Assembly (NCBI GenBank): GCA_002701845.1
Contig: NZXG01000017.1
Span: 1-59,778, forward strand
DNA length: 59,778 nt
Reading direction: 5' to 3'
Source: Pseudomonadales bacterium
Lineage (GTDB): Bacteria > Pseudomonadota > Gammaproteobacteria > Pseudomonadales > Ketobacteraceae
Position numbers and translations under genes: made by a program. Shown here piece by piece: positions 7,248-15,306 of this stretch; the first letter of the stretch is position 1, and each line of letters starts with the position of its first letter. Below the pieces are notes generated by a model that did no database searches, had not been told where the DNA came from, and was given only the letters and a program-made list of their open reading frames with translations.

Positions 7248-8312
7248 ATGCGAAGTAAAACCCTCCAGCAAACCCTGGTTGCCGGCCTGTGCCTGGTACT
7301 GGGCACATTGTCTACCGCTGGCTTTGCGGAAGAAGTGCGCCTGCAAGGCTCCGGGGCCAGCTTCCCGTTCCCGATCTATTCCAAGTGGTTCCGTGATTTC
7401 AGTGAGAAGCACGATGATATCCGGGTGGATTACCAGGCCAAGGGCAGTGGCGCCGGCATTCGGGACTATATCAATGAAGTGGTGGACTTCGCCGGCAGTG
7501 ACGCCGCCATGAACGACGAGGAAATCAAGGATGCCAAGCGTGGTGTGGTGCTGCTGCCGGTGACCGCCGGTGAGGTGGTGCTGACCTATAACCTGGACGG
7601 CGTGAAATCCCTGAAGCTGCCCCGGGATGTATACCCCGACATCTTCAGCGGCAAGATCAGCAAGTGGAATGATCCCCGTATCGCCAAGGCCAACCCTGGT
7701 GTTAAGCTGCCGGATAGCGATATTACTGTAGTGGTGCGTTCCGATTCTTCTGGTACCACTTACGTGTTCACCGGTCACCTTTCCGAAATCAATGACACCT
7801 TCAAGCAGGAAGTGGGACAGGGCAAGGCACCTCAGTGGCCCAAGAGCAACCGCTTCGTGAAGTCGCCCAAGAATGACGGCATCACTGCCACGGTCAAGCA
7901 GACCCCCGGTTCCATCGGCTACATCGAATATGGCTATGCCAAACTGACCAAAATGCCGGTGGCCATGCTGGAAAACAAATCCGGTAATTTTGTCAGCCCC
8001 GGTCCGGAATCCGGTTCCGCCGCTCTGGCCAGTGCCGAGTTCCCGGCGGGCAACCTGCCCGGTTCCGAGGTGCCCGATCTGCGGGCCTGGGTGTTCGATC
8101 CCGCCGGTGCGAAAGCCTGGCCCATTGCGTCCTTCACCTGGTTGTTGATTCCCCAGGAAATGCCCAAGGAGAAGGCTGAAGCCATGCACAAGCTGGTGGA
8201 GTACAGCATCACCGAAGGCCAGAAGATCGCCGACAGCATGGGCTATATTCCGCTACCGGAAAACGTGGTGGAAACCGTGCGTGATGTTGCCAAGCACGTA
8301 AAAGCCAAGTAA
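7248..8312 (+). CDS. pstS: Phosphate ABC transporter, periplasmic phosphate-binding protein
   Basis: A 354-residue binding protein from ATG 7248 with RBS GGGAG. A Sec signal (about 1-24, ending TAGFA) is followed by EVRLQGSGASFPFPIY, the classic PstS start holding phosphate-contact residues. Further conserved motifs are VDFAGSDAAM, NDPRIAKANPGVKLP and RSDSSGTTYVFT. It captures inorganic phosphate in the periplasm for PstCAB. It is the first gene after the Pho box and is followed by a terminator-like hairpin, so it would be made in excess over the membrane components. Full length. Confidence 0.95.
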   Translation: MRSKTLQQTLVAGLCLVLGTLSTAGFAEEVRLQGSGASFPFPIYSKWFRDFSEKHDDIRVDYQAKGSGAGIRDYINEVVDFAGSDAAMNDEEIKDAKRGVVLLPVTAGEVVLTYNLDGVKSLKLPRDVYPDIFSGKISKWNDPRIAKANPGVKLPDSDITVVVRSDSSGTTYVFTGHLSEINDTFKQEVGQGKAPQWPKSNRFVKSPKNDGITATVKQTPGSIGYIEYGYAKLTKMPVAMLENKSGNFVSPGPESGSAALASAEFPAGNLPGSEVPDLRAWVFDPAGAKAWPIASFTWLLIPQEMPKEKAEAMHKLVEYSITEGQKIADSMGYIPLPENVVETVRDVAKHVKAK

Positions 8313-8354
8313 GCAGAACCAAGTACAAGAACTTAATACAAGGAAACCGCAGGG

Positions 8355-8386
8355 AAGCGCATCTCCAGGGGGGGGGGCGCTTTTTT
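8355..8386 (+). terminator. Intra-operon terminator/attenuator between pstS and pstC
   Basis: Stem AAGCGC (8355-8360) pairs with GCGCTT (8377-8382), followed by a run of six T (8381-8386). The loop carries a homopolymer of ten G. A partial terminator here would set high PstS against low PstCAB expression. Confidence 0.6.
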
Positions 8387-8410
8387 CGCCGGATGCCCCG
8401 GAGCAGTACC

Positions 8411-9388
8411 ATGTCCGCAAACCCATTTAAGGATAAGGCTTCACCCCATAGCGCCTCGGCGCCGCCCTCGGCGGCGGATTACTGGGCGGACAGCCTGTTC
8501 CGCAAGCTGGCCATGACCTGCGCCGGGCTGATTATCGCCTTGCTGGCGTATATTTTGCTGGAAATCGGCAGCCAGGCCATGCCCGCCATTTCCGAATACG
8601 GCATCGGGTTTGTCGGTGGCACCACCTGGGATGGCAGTCGCGATGAGTTTGGGGTGCTGCCGGAAATCTGGGGCACCCTGTACAGCTCCATTCTGGCGTT
8701 GATTATTGGCGGTATCATGGGGGTGACCATTGCTATTTTTCTGACCCAGGAATTTCTCAGTCAGAAAGTGGCCACGGTGTTCCGGCTGATTGTGGAGCTG
8801 CTGGCGGCCATTCCCTCGGTGGTATACGGCCTTTGGGGCATTTATGTACTCATCCCCATGCTGCGGCCGGTGGCCGGATGGCTGCACACCCATTTCGACT
8901 TTATTCCCCTGTTTTCCACCGACCTCAGCGGCCCGGGTCTGGCGCCGGCAGCCCTGGTGCTGGCGATTATGATTCTGCCTACGGTGGCGGCCATCTCGGT
9001 GGATGCGCTCAAGCGGATTCCCTACAAGGTGAAAGAGGCCGCCTATGGCATGGGCACCACCCGCTGGGAGGCAATCCTGAAAGTGATGTTGCCCACGGCT
9101 TCTTCGGGTATACTCGCCGCTCTGGTGCTGGGCTTCGGCCGGGCCCTGGGGGAGACCATGGCGCTGGCCATGTTGATCGGTAACAGCAACCAGATCAACC
9201 TGTCCCTGTTTGCCCCCGCCAACACCCTGGCCTCGCTGTTGGCTTCCAGTTTCCCGGAAGCCGGCGACCTGGAGATCCGGGCGCTGATGTATGCGGCCAT
9301 CGTGTTGTTATTGTTGACGTTTGTGGTTAATGTGATGGGTTTGGCCATCCAGCAGTACACCATGCGCAAGTTCGAGGGTAAGAAATGA
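8411..9388 (+). CDS. pstC: Phosphate ABC transporter permease PstC
   Basis: A 325-residue membrane protein with about six helices and the binding-protein-dependent permease loop (EAAYGMGTTRWEAILKVMLP) that contacts PstB. The start at ATG 8411 has CGGAG 7 bp upstream; the in-frame ATG at 8393 has no such site. The segment TTWDGSRDEFGVLPEIWGT is typical of PstC. It overlaps pstA by 4 bp (ATGA). Inner-membrane half of the phosphate channel. Confidence 0.93.
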   Translation: MSANPFKDKASPHSASAPPSAADYWADSLFRKLAMTCAGLIIALLAYILLEIGSQAMPAISEYGIGFVGGTTWDGSRDEFGVLPEIWGTLYSSILALIIGGIMGVTIAIFLTQEFLSQKVATVFRLIVELLAAIPSVVYGLWGIYVLIPMLRPVAGWLHTHFDFIPLFSTDLSGPGLAPAALVLAIMILPTVAAISVDALKRIPYKVKEAAYGMGTTRWEAILKVMLPTASSGILAALVLGFGRALGETMALAMLIGNSNQINLSLFAPANTLASLLASSFPEAGDLEIRALMYAAIVLLLLTFVVNVMGLAIQQYTMRKFEGKK

Positions 9389-10281
9389 GTGAACTAGCCA
9401 CGCCCTCTGCCAGTGCTTCCGCCTCTGCCAAGATTCCGCGCCTGGAACGTCAGGCCTGGGAGCGGCGCACCCTGACCAACCGGTTTCTGACGTTGTTAAC
9501 CTGGCTGGTGGCTATTCTGGGCAGCGTGCCGTTGTTCTCGGTGATCTTTATGCTGGTGTCCGAGGGCGGCGCCCGGCTGGACTGGGAGGCTATCACTGCC
9601 CTGCCGCCGGCGGGCTTTGATATGGGGGGCGGTTTTGGCAATGCCATTATCGGCACCCTGGTGATGGTGGCCATCGCCAGTTTGATCAGTGTGCCCCTGG
9701 GCATTCTGGCGGCGATCTATCTGGCGGTGCTGGGCCCCGCCAGTAAACTGGCCAGTGCTTCCCGCTTTGTGGCAAAAACCCTCACCGGGTTTCCCTCCAT
9801 TCTGGCGGGTGTTTTCACCTACGCCATCCTGGTGGTGAATTTTGGCTACTCGGCCCTGGCCGGTGGGGTGGCGCTCTCGGTATTGATGCTGCCCACGGTG
9901 ATCCTGGCGGCGGAAGAAGCCATGAAACAGGTACCACAGAAAATGGTGGACGCGGCCTACGGCATGGGCTGTACCCCCACTCAGGTGATCTGGAAAGTGG
10001 TATTGCCCACCGGTGCTCCGGGTATTCTCACCGGGGTCATGCTGGCGGTGGCCGGCGCCGCCGGCGAATCGGCGCCGCTGTTGTTTACAGCTCTGTTCAG
10101 TAATTACTATCTGGAGAGCCTGATGGAGCCCACCGCCTCGTTGTCGATTTTGATTTATAACTTTTCCGCCATGCCCTTTGACAACCAGATTCAACTGGCC
10201 TGGGCCGCCTCTTTGGTGTTGGTGCTGATTGTTTTGGTGTTCAATATTCTGGCCCGGCTGGTTTCCCGGCCTAAATTTTAA
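9385..10281 (+). CDS. pstA: Phosphate ABC transporter permease PstA
   Basis: A 298-residue inner-membrane permease partnering PstC. About six helices, with DAAYGMGCTPTQVIWKVVLP as the coupling (EAA) loop. The start overlaps the pstC stop (ATGA), so translation is coupled. Typical length for PstA. Confidence 0.93.
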   Translation: MSELATPSASASASAKIPRLERQAWERRTLTNRFLTLLTWLVAILGSVPLFSVIFMLVSEGGARLDWEAITALPPAGFDMGGGFGNAIIGTLVMVAIASLISVPLGILAAIYLAVLGPASKLASASRFVAKTLTGFPSILAGVFTYAILVVNFGYSALAGGVALSVLMLPTVILAAEEAMKQVPQKMVDAAYGMGCTPTQVIWKVVLPTGAPGILTGVMLAVAGAAGESAPLLFTALFSNYYLESLMEPTASLSILIYNFSAMPFDNQIQLAWAASLVLVLIVLVFNILARLVSRPKF

Positions 10282-10299
10282 ATTGCGAAGGTGTTAATT

Positions 10300-11130
10300 A
10301 TGTCTGCGACTGCTGAAGTCATGCCCACAACGGATGCGGCCTATTACGAAGCCGATAGTCCGGTAGTGATCGACTGTGATGTGCAGAAAGTTTTCTACGG
10401 GGATTTTCTGGCGGTGCGTGACAGCCGGGTGCCTATTGAAAAGGGTAAGATCACCGGTTTTATCGGCCCTTCCGGCTGTGGCAAGAGTACGGTGCTGCGT
10501 TCCCTCAATCGAATGAATGATCTGATTCCCAGCTTCCATTTGCAGGGCGCCATCAAATATCACGGCCTGGATATTTACGGCAAAAACGTGGACCCGGTGA
10601 TGGTGCGGCGATACATCGGTATGGTGTTTCAGCAGCCCAACCCGTTCTCCATGAGCATTTTTGATAATGTGGCGTTTGGCCTGCGGCTGAATCGGTTTAA
10701 GGGCGACGTGGAGGAAAAAGTCCAGAAAGCCCTGGAAGCCGCCGCCCTGTGGAAGGAAGTGAAAGACAAACTGAAAAACAGTGGCCTGTCCCTGTCCGGT
10801 GGTCAGCAACAGCGGCTTTGCATTGCCCGGGCGGTGGCCACCGAACCCGATGTACTGCTGATGGACGAGCCCTGTTCCGCGCTGGATCCCATCGCCACCC
10901 GGCAGGTGGAAGAACTGATGCTGGAATTGAAGAAGCACTACACCGTGGCCCTGGTCACCCACAATATGCAGCAGGCCATGCGGGTGGCGGATACCACGGC
11001 GTTTTTCGGGGTCGACATTTCCAAGGGCGGGCGCACCGGCTACCTGGTGGAAATGGGCGAAACCCGACAGATTTTTGAGCAACCCAAGGAAGAGCTGACC
11101 CAGCAATATGTGGCTGGGGAGTTCAGCTAA
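10300..11130 (+). CDS. pstB: Phosphate ABC transporter ATPase PstB
   Basis: A 276-residue ATPase starting at ATG 10300 with GAAGG upstream; the GTG at 10291 in the same frame lies over this site. Walker [10 protein letters not shown] at 56-64, Q-loop VFQQPNPF, signature LSGGQQQR, Walker [14 protein letters not shown] and H-loop THN are intact. An N-terminal tail of about 25 residues precedes the usual PstB start. No phoU follows; a second pstS does, which is an unusual order. Confidence 0.95.
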   Translation: MSATAEVMPTTDAAYYEADSPVVIDCDVQKVFYGDFLAVRDSRVPIEKGKITGFIGPSGCGKSTVLRSLNRMNDLIPSFHLQGAIKYHGLDIYGKNVDPVMVRRYIGMVFQQPNPFSMSIFDNVAFGLRLNRFKGDVEEKVQKALEAAALWKEVKDKLKNSGLSLSGGQQQRLCIARAVATEPDVLLMDEPCSALDPIATRQVEELMLELKKHYTVALVTHNMQQAMRVADTTAFFGVDISKGGRTGYLVEMGETRQIFEQPKEELTQQYVAGEFS

Positions 11131-11177
11131 ATAACCACAACGCTCTGCGATAGAGCCTGGATTAACGGGGGGAGATC

Positions 11178-12245
11178 ATGGGTCGGTTCAAGCCTGTGGC
11201 GGTCATCAGCGCGGTCATGGCGGTACTTTCTCTGGCGGCCTGCGGGGATTCCGCCCAAACCGGGGAATCCCGGCCCCCGGCACCGGTATCCGCTGAGACT
11301 GTGGTGGGTGCCGGCGCCACCTTCCCCGAGCCCCTGTATCAACGCTGGATCAAAGAATTCGCCCCCGGCGAGCCGGCGCCGGTTCGTTATTACGGCGTGG
11401 GCAGTGGCGAAGGCGTCACGCGTTTTATCGCCGGCACCGTGGATTTTGGCGCCAGTGACGCCGCCATGACCGACCGGGAACTGCAGCAGGTAACTGCGGG
11501 TACGGTAATGGTGCCGGCCACGGCGGGCATGGTGGTGCTGGCCTACAATCTGCCTCAGGTAACCGGCCCCCTGCGACTGCCCCGAGACGTTTACGTGGAT
11601 ATATTCCTGGGTAAGCTCACCGAATGGAACGATCCGCGCATCGTACAGGCCAATCCCGACCTGAGCCTGCCCCGCAAAACCATTCAGGTGGTGACCCGGC
11701 GCGACGGCAGCGGTACCACCTATGCTTTCACCAATCATCTCACTGAAATCAGCGCTGCCTGGCGTCAGGGCCCGGGCACCGGCAAAAAAGTGGATTTCCC
11801 CGGCGGGGCCATCACGGCCGCGGGTAATACCGGGGTGGCGCAGATGATCAAAATCAGCGAAGGCGCCATCGGCTATGTGGAGTACGGCTTTGCCCGCCGG
11901 CTGGATCTGCCGGTGGTGGCGTTGCAGAACCGGGCCGGCGCCTATGTGGAGCCCAGCCCGGAAACCGGCAGCGCGGCTATCGATGCAGCCACCGGCACCA
12001 TGCCGGAAAACCTGCGCCTGTTTCTGCCCGATCCCGAGGGCAAGGATTCCTACCCCATCGTCAGCATGAGCTGGCTGTTGCTCTATGAACGCTATACTGA
12101 TTCGGAGAAACTGGCGCTCCTGCGTCACTGGGTGAACCAGGGGTTATCCTCCCGGGGCCAGCAACTGGCCCGCGAGCTGGGCTATATCCCGCTTCCTGAC
12201 AGTATTGTGCAAAAGGCAATGGATGCCGTCGCTAAGATACAGTAA
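11178..12245 (+). CDS. Second PstS-type phosphate-binding lipoprotein
   Basis: A 355-residue PstS homologue with RBS GGGGGGAG before ATG 11178. The N-terminus ends in LAAC (lipobox, Cys about 22), so unlike the first PstS it would be anchored in the membrane. The core motifs match: VVGAGATFPEPLYQRW, VDFGASDAAM, NDPRIVQANP and RRDGSGTTYAFT. It lies 47 bp after pstB in the same operon. It may give a second affinity or bind a related oxyanion. It overlaps the next gene by about 23 bp. Confidence 0.9.
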   Translation: MGRFKPVAVISAVMAVLSLAACGDSAQTGESRPPAPVSAETVVGAGATFPEPLYQRWIKEFAPGEPAPVRYYGVGSGEGVTRFIAGTVDFGASDAAMTDRELQQVTAGTVMVPATAGMVVLAYNLPQVTGPLRLPRDVYVDIFLGKLTEWNDPRIVQANPDLSLPRKTIQVVTRRDGSGTTYAFTNHLTEISAAWRQGPGTGKKVDFPGGAITAAGNTGVAQMIKISEGAIGYVEYGFARRLDLPVVALQNRAGAYVEPSPETGSAAIDAATGTMPENLRLFLPDPEGKDSYPIVSMSWLLLYERYTDSEKLALLRHWVNQGLSSRGQQLARELGYIPLPDSIVQKAMDAVAKIQ

Positions 12246-12933
12246 CAGTGATGCGCAGTGGGTCCCGGCGCAACGTCTGAATCTGAAGGAAATCAGACGC
12301 TCGCTGAAACGGACCCAACTCAACTTCACCAGGCTCAACAAGAGTCTGGAGGTTCGTCGTGCCCCGCTCACCGACGAGGTGATCGACAACCTGATGGAGG
12401 GTTACGGGTTTGTGGATGAGGCGCTGGTGGCGGGGGTGGGTCTGCTGGCCCGGGGCCACTCGGAGCTGATCCTGGAACTCAACAGTCTGGTGCTACTGGG
12501 CTCCAGTCAGGCGCAGCGGGATGCTTTCGATTCCCATATTGAATACAGCCGTCAGCATTTTTATGAAATGACCGATGGCGGCATTGGTTCCCTGATGGAG
12601 TGGCAGGATCACCACACCGGAGACAGTCTGTGGCATCGCGCCGCCGGTTTGTATATTCAGATTCTCAGTCAGCCGCAGTTGTTTATGGAGGGTAATCATC
12701 GCACCGCCATTTTGCTGGTGAGCTTTCTGCTGGTGAAGGAGGGTTATCCACCCTTTGTGTTATCGCCTGGCAATGCCAGGGCATTATTGAACCATTCCAA
12801 GAAAATCGAAAACCTGCGGAAACACAGCCTGGGCATGCTGCTGCATTTTTCCGGTTACCGCAACCGGTTGGCGGATACCCTGCGCGGCAATCTGGATCAG
12901 CGTCACCTGAGTCCGGTGAGCGGGGTCCGTTAA
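12223..12933 (+). CDS. Fic/Doc-like protein with substituted catalytic histidine
   Basis: A 236-residue protein starting at ATG 12223 inside the end of the second pstS (the frame opens with TTG at 12205). Near residues 150-165 it has PQLFMEGNHRTA, which aligns with the Fic/Doc motif H-x-F-x-(D/E)-G-N-x-R. The phosphate-binding E-G-N-x-R-T-A part is kept, but the general-base His is Gln. The rest looks helical, as Fic proteins are. Fic enzymes transfer AMP, UMP or phosphate to proteins. Without His this one is probably inactive in classic AMPylation or uses another chemistry. Overlap with pstS2 implies coupled translation and a phosphate-linked role. No antitoxin is adjacent. Confidence 0.6.
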   Translation: MPSLRYSNSDAQWVPAQRLNLKEIRRSLKRTQLNFTRLNKSLEVRRAPLTDEVIDNLMEGYGFVDEALVAGVGLLARGHSELILELNSLVLLGSSQAQRDAFDSHIEYSRQHFYEMTDGGIGSLMEWQDHHTGDSLWHRAAGLYIQILSQPQLFMEGNHRTAILLVSFLLVKEGYPPFVLSPGNARALLNHSKKIENLRKHSLGMLLHFSGYRNRLADTLRGNLDQRHLSPVSGVR

Positions 12934-13053
12934 TACCCGTTGCCCTGGCTCCGGGTTGCAGACATTAGCTAACGCCACGCCCCCTCCAATTGACCTGCCG
13001 CCGGGTTTAACGGTAGTTTATTGCCTCATCTTTAACCAGGGTTGGGAGTGTTT

Positions 13054-13836
13054 ATGGCGACGCAGCAAGGGAATCGGCCGGCGGCGCTGGTGACCGGGGC
13101 GGGCACCCGCCTGGGCAGTCAGTTTGCAACGCATCTTGCCCAGCTGGGGTATGACATCGCCCTGCACTGTAACCGGTCGCAGGATTCGGCGCGGGAGGTG
13201 GTTGCCGGAATTGAGGCGGTGGGTGCGGAAGCGGCAATTTTGCCGTTGGATTTTGCCGCCGCTCCGGACGCCGGTGCTTATATTGCAAAGGTGCGTCAGC
13301 GCTTTCCCCGGCTGAGCTGTCTGGTGAACAGTGCCTCGGCCTACGACGCGGCCCCCATTGCGCAAACCACGGCCGAGCTGCTGGAGCAGCAGTTCCGGGT
13401 GAATCTGTTTGCGCCGTTTTTTCTCACCCAGGCCTTCGCCCATCAGGTGGCCAGCGGGCAGGTGATTAATATTATCGATAACAAGGCGGCCTTCAATCAG
13501 TACCATTACGCGGCTTATCTGCTGGCCAAGAAGTCACTGGCGGATTTCACCCGCATGGCGGCCATGGAATACGCTCCCCGGATTCGCATCAACGGCATCG
13601 CACCAGGGGTGGTGCTGCCCATGGCCTCGCGCAAGGACGATTATCTGCAGTGGCGCACCGAAGGTATCCCGTTGCAACATACCGGGGAGCCCGGACACCT
13701 GCTCAGCGCCCTGGAATATCTGCTCAGCAATGACTTTGTGTGTGGCCAGATTCTTTATGTGGACGGTGGCGAAACCCAGAATCACATCGGTCGCAATGCG
13801 GAAACCTATGCCCAAATGCAGTCTGAGCAACAGTAA
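13054..13836 (+). CDS. SDR family pteridine reductase (FolM-like)
   Basis: A 260-residue short-chain dehydrogenase from ATG 13054 with GGGAGTG upstream. It has the NADPH motif TGAGTRLG (14-21), LVNSASAYD, and YAAYLLAKK as the catalytic Y-x3-K region. The TGAxxRLG form and INGIAPGVVLP resemble pteridine reductase/dihydromonapterin reductase FolM. The next gene, 12 bp downstream, is folK, which supports a pterin or folate role. Likely reaction: NADPH-dependent reduction of dihydropterin or dihydrofolate. Confidence 0.7.
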   Translation: MATQQGNRPAALVTGAGTRLGSQFATHLAQLGYDIALHCNRSQDSAREVVAGIEAVGAEAAILPLDFAAAPDAGAYIAKVRQRFPRLSCLVNSASAYDAAPIAQTTAELLEQQFRVNLFAPFFLTQAFAHQVASGQVINIIDNKAAFNQYHYAAYLLAKKSLADFTRMAAMEYAPRIRINGIAPGVVLPMASRKDDYLQWRTEGIPLQHTGEPGHLLSALEYLLSNDFVCGQILYVDGGETQNHIGRNAETYAQMQSEQQ

Positions 13837-13848
13837 TCGGGGGTGGCA

Positions 13849-14262
13849 ATGGCAACGCAACAACATCAGGTGATCGTGGCCGTGGGCAGTAACATCAAAC
13901 CGGAAACCAGTTTGCGGGGCACCCGGGCCATACTGGAATCGGAATCCACGCTGATCGACGAGGCCACCCTGATTCAAACCGAGCCCGATGGCTATCAGGA
14001 TCAGCCGGACTTCCTCAACGGCGCCTATCTGCTGCAAACCGAACTGCCCTATGCGGAATTCAACGCCTACCTGAAAACCGTGGAAACCCGGATGGGGCGG
14101 GTGAAGGGGCCGATCCGGTCCGGACCCCGGACGGTGGATCTGGATATCATTATCTGGGATGGTAAGGTAGTGCACGAGGACTACCGAACCCGAAAGTACT
14201 ACGTGGTGCAGCCGGTGGAGGAGCTGCTGGAACGCCACGGTATTCAGGTAAGCGATGACTGA
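13849..14262 (+). CDS. folK: 6-hydroxymethyl-7,8-dihydropterin pyrophosphokinase
   Basis: About 137 residues from ATG 13849 (GTG 13843 is in frame). VAVGSNI at the start and GPRTVDLDIIIWDG, the HPPK signature with metal-binding D-x-D, identify FolK, which pyrophosphorylates hydroxymethyl-dihydropterin in folate synthesis. It is shorter than E. coli FolK (159 residues). It follows the FolM-like gene directly, and its end overlaps the next gene by 8 bp (ATGACTGA). Confidence 0.85.
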   Translation: MATQQHQVIVAVGSNIKPETSLRGTRAILESESTLIDEATLIQTEPDGYQDQPDFLNGAYLLQTELPYAEFNAYLKTVETRMGRVKGPIRSGPRTVDLDIIIWDGKVVHEDYRTRKYYVVQPVEELLERHGIQVSDD

Positions 14263-14746
14263 GAACCCAAGCCATCTGTTGCACCATTCAGGGCACATCC
14301 TGCCCCCGCCGGCAGCGGCGGAGAGGGCCGTATTGGAGAGTCCGGGTCCGGCGCTGGTGCTGGATCTGGCGGCGGCGGATGCCTTGAGCGCGGCTCAGCT
14401 GGCGGCACTGGGCATTTGGTGTGGCCAGCAGCCGGTGCCGGTGGTGGGTGTGGGTCCGTACGGCAGCGCGGCCCGGGCCTGTGTGGATGTGGTGGCGGAA
14501 AGCGACGCGGAACTGCAACGCCTGCTGCGCAATATTCAGCGTTTTCCCCAGGCCTCGCTGGTACTGGTGCAGGTGCTGCGGGCCATTGTGGGCATGCCCC
14601 CGGAGCAGGGGCTGACGGTGGAATCCCTGGGCTATTCCACTTTACAGAGCGGGGCTGAATACCGGGCCTGGCTCCACCAGCATCGCGCCCGTAACCCGGG
14701 GGGGCGTCGGTATCCAGCGCCGACCCCGGTGAGCCCCCGGTCTTGA
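14255..14746 (+). CDS. Crotonase-like partial domain protein
   Basis: A 163-residue protein with no complete catalytic site. It has the feel of a degenerate enoyl-CoA hydratase half: LVLDLAAADALSAAQLAALG, VVGVGPYGSA, then LVLVQVLRAIVG and ESLGYSTLQSGAEYRAWL, which resembles the C-terminal part of crotonase-like proteins encoded with steroid or acyl-CoA genes. It overlaps folK by 8 bp at the start and the next crotonase gene by one base (TGATG) at the end, so the two are probably translated together. It could be a non-catalytic partner. Function unproven. Confidence 0.5.
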   Translation: MTENPSHLLHHSGHILPPPAAAERAVLESPGPALVLDLAAADALSAAQLAALGIWCGQQPVPVVGVGPYGSAARACVDVVAESDAELQRLLRNIQRFPQASLVLVQVLRAIVGMPPEQGLTVESLGYSTLQSGAEYRAWLHQHRARNPGGRRYPAPTPVSPRS

Positions 14747-15306
14747 TGCAGCGCCGGGGAGAGCTGCTGCAACTGGTACTGAATCGGCCCCAGACCAATA
14801 ATGCTTACAGTGTGGAAATGCGGGAAGGACTGTGCGAAGCCTTCTCCATGGTCAATCTGGATCCCAGTATCCGGCAGGTGAACCTGACCGCCCGGGGACG
14901 CTGTTTTTCCACCGGCGGTGAGTTGGCGGAATTCGGTAGCGTCAGTGATCCCGCCAGTGCCCACCAGATTCGTTCCCTGACCCTGCCGGCACGGCTGATG
15001 CTCGCCTCGGCGGCGCGTTACCACGTCCACGTGCACCGGGCCTGCATTGGCAGCGGGCTCGAACTGCCGGCCTTTGCCGGCCGGCTTACCGCTGATCCCC
15101 AGACCTTCTTTTCCCTGCCGGAACTCAGCATGGGTCTGATGCCCGGGGCCGGCGGCTGTGTCAGCCTGTCCCGGCGCATGGGGCGTCAGCGCACCGCGTA
15201 TCTGGTGCTGATGAACCGAAAAATCGATGCCCCCACCGCCCTGGACTGGGGGCTGATTGACGCCATCGTAGAAGGCGAACCCGACGCCGTAGCCCAGGCC
15301 GACTAA
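14746..15306 (+). CDS. Short enoyl-CoA hydratase/isomerase family protein
   Basis: A 186-residue crotonase-fold protein. It keeps GRCFSTGGELAEFG (first oxyanion-hole loop), ACIGSGLELPAFAG (second loop) and SLPELSMGLMPGAGG. Typical crotonases are about 255-270 residues; here the C-terminal trimerisation helices are missing, so it may pair with the preceding partial protein. It begins at ATG 14746 overlapping the upstream TGA, and its end overlaps by 4 bp the convergent CoA-transferase/amidohydrolase gene. Confidence 0.65.
   Translation: MQRRGELLQLVLNRPQTNNAYSVEMREGLCEAFSMVNLDPSIRQVNLTARGRCFSTGGELAEFGSVSDPASAHQIRSLTLPARLMLASAARYHVHVHRACIGSGLELPAFAGRLTADPQTFFSLPELSMGLMPGAGGCVSLSRRMGRQRTAYLVLMNRKIDAPTALDWGLIDAIVEGEPDAVAQAD

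Noticed and set aside
12205-12933. A Doc-Phd toxin-antitoxin pair
   Set aside because: No small antitoxin gene is adjacent, the catalytic His is replaced, and the gene is embedded in the pst operon.
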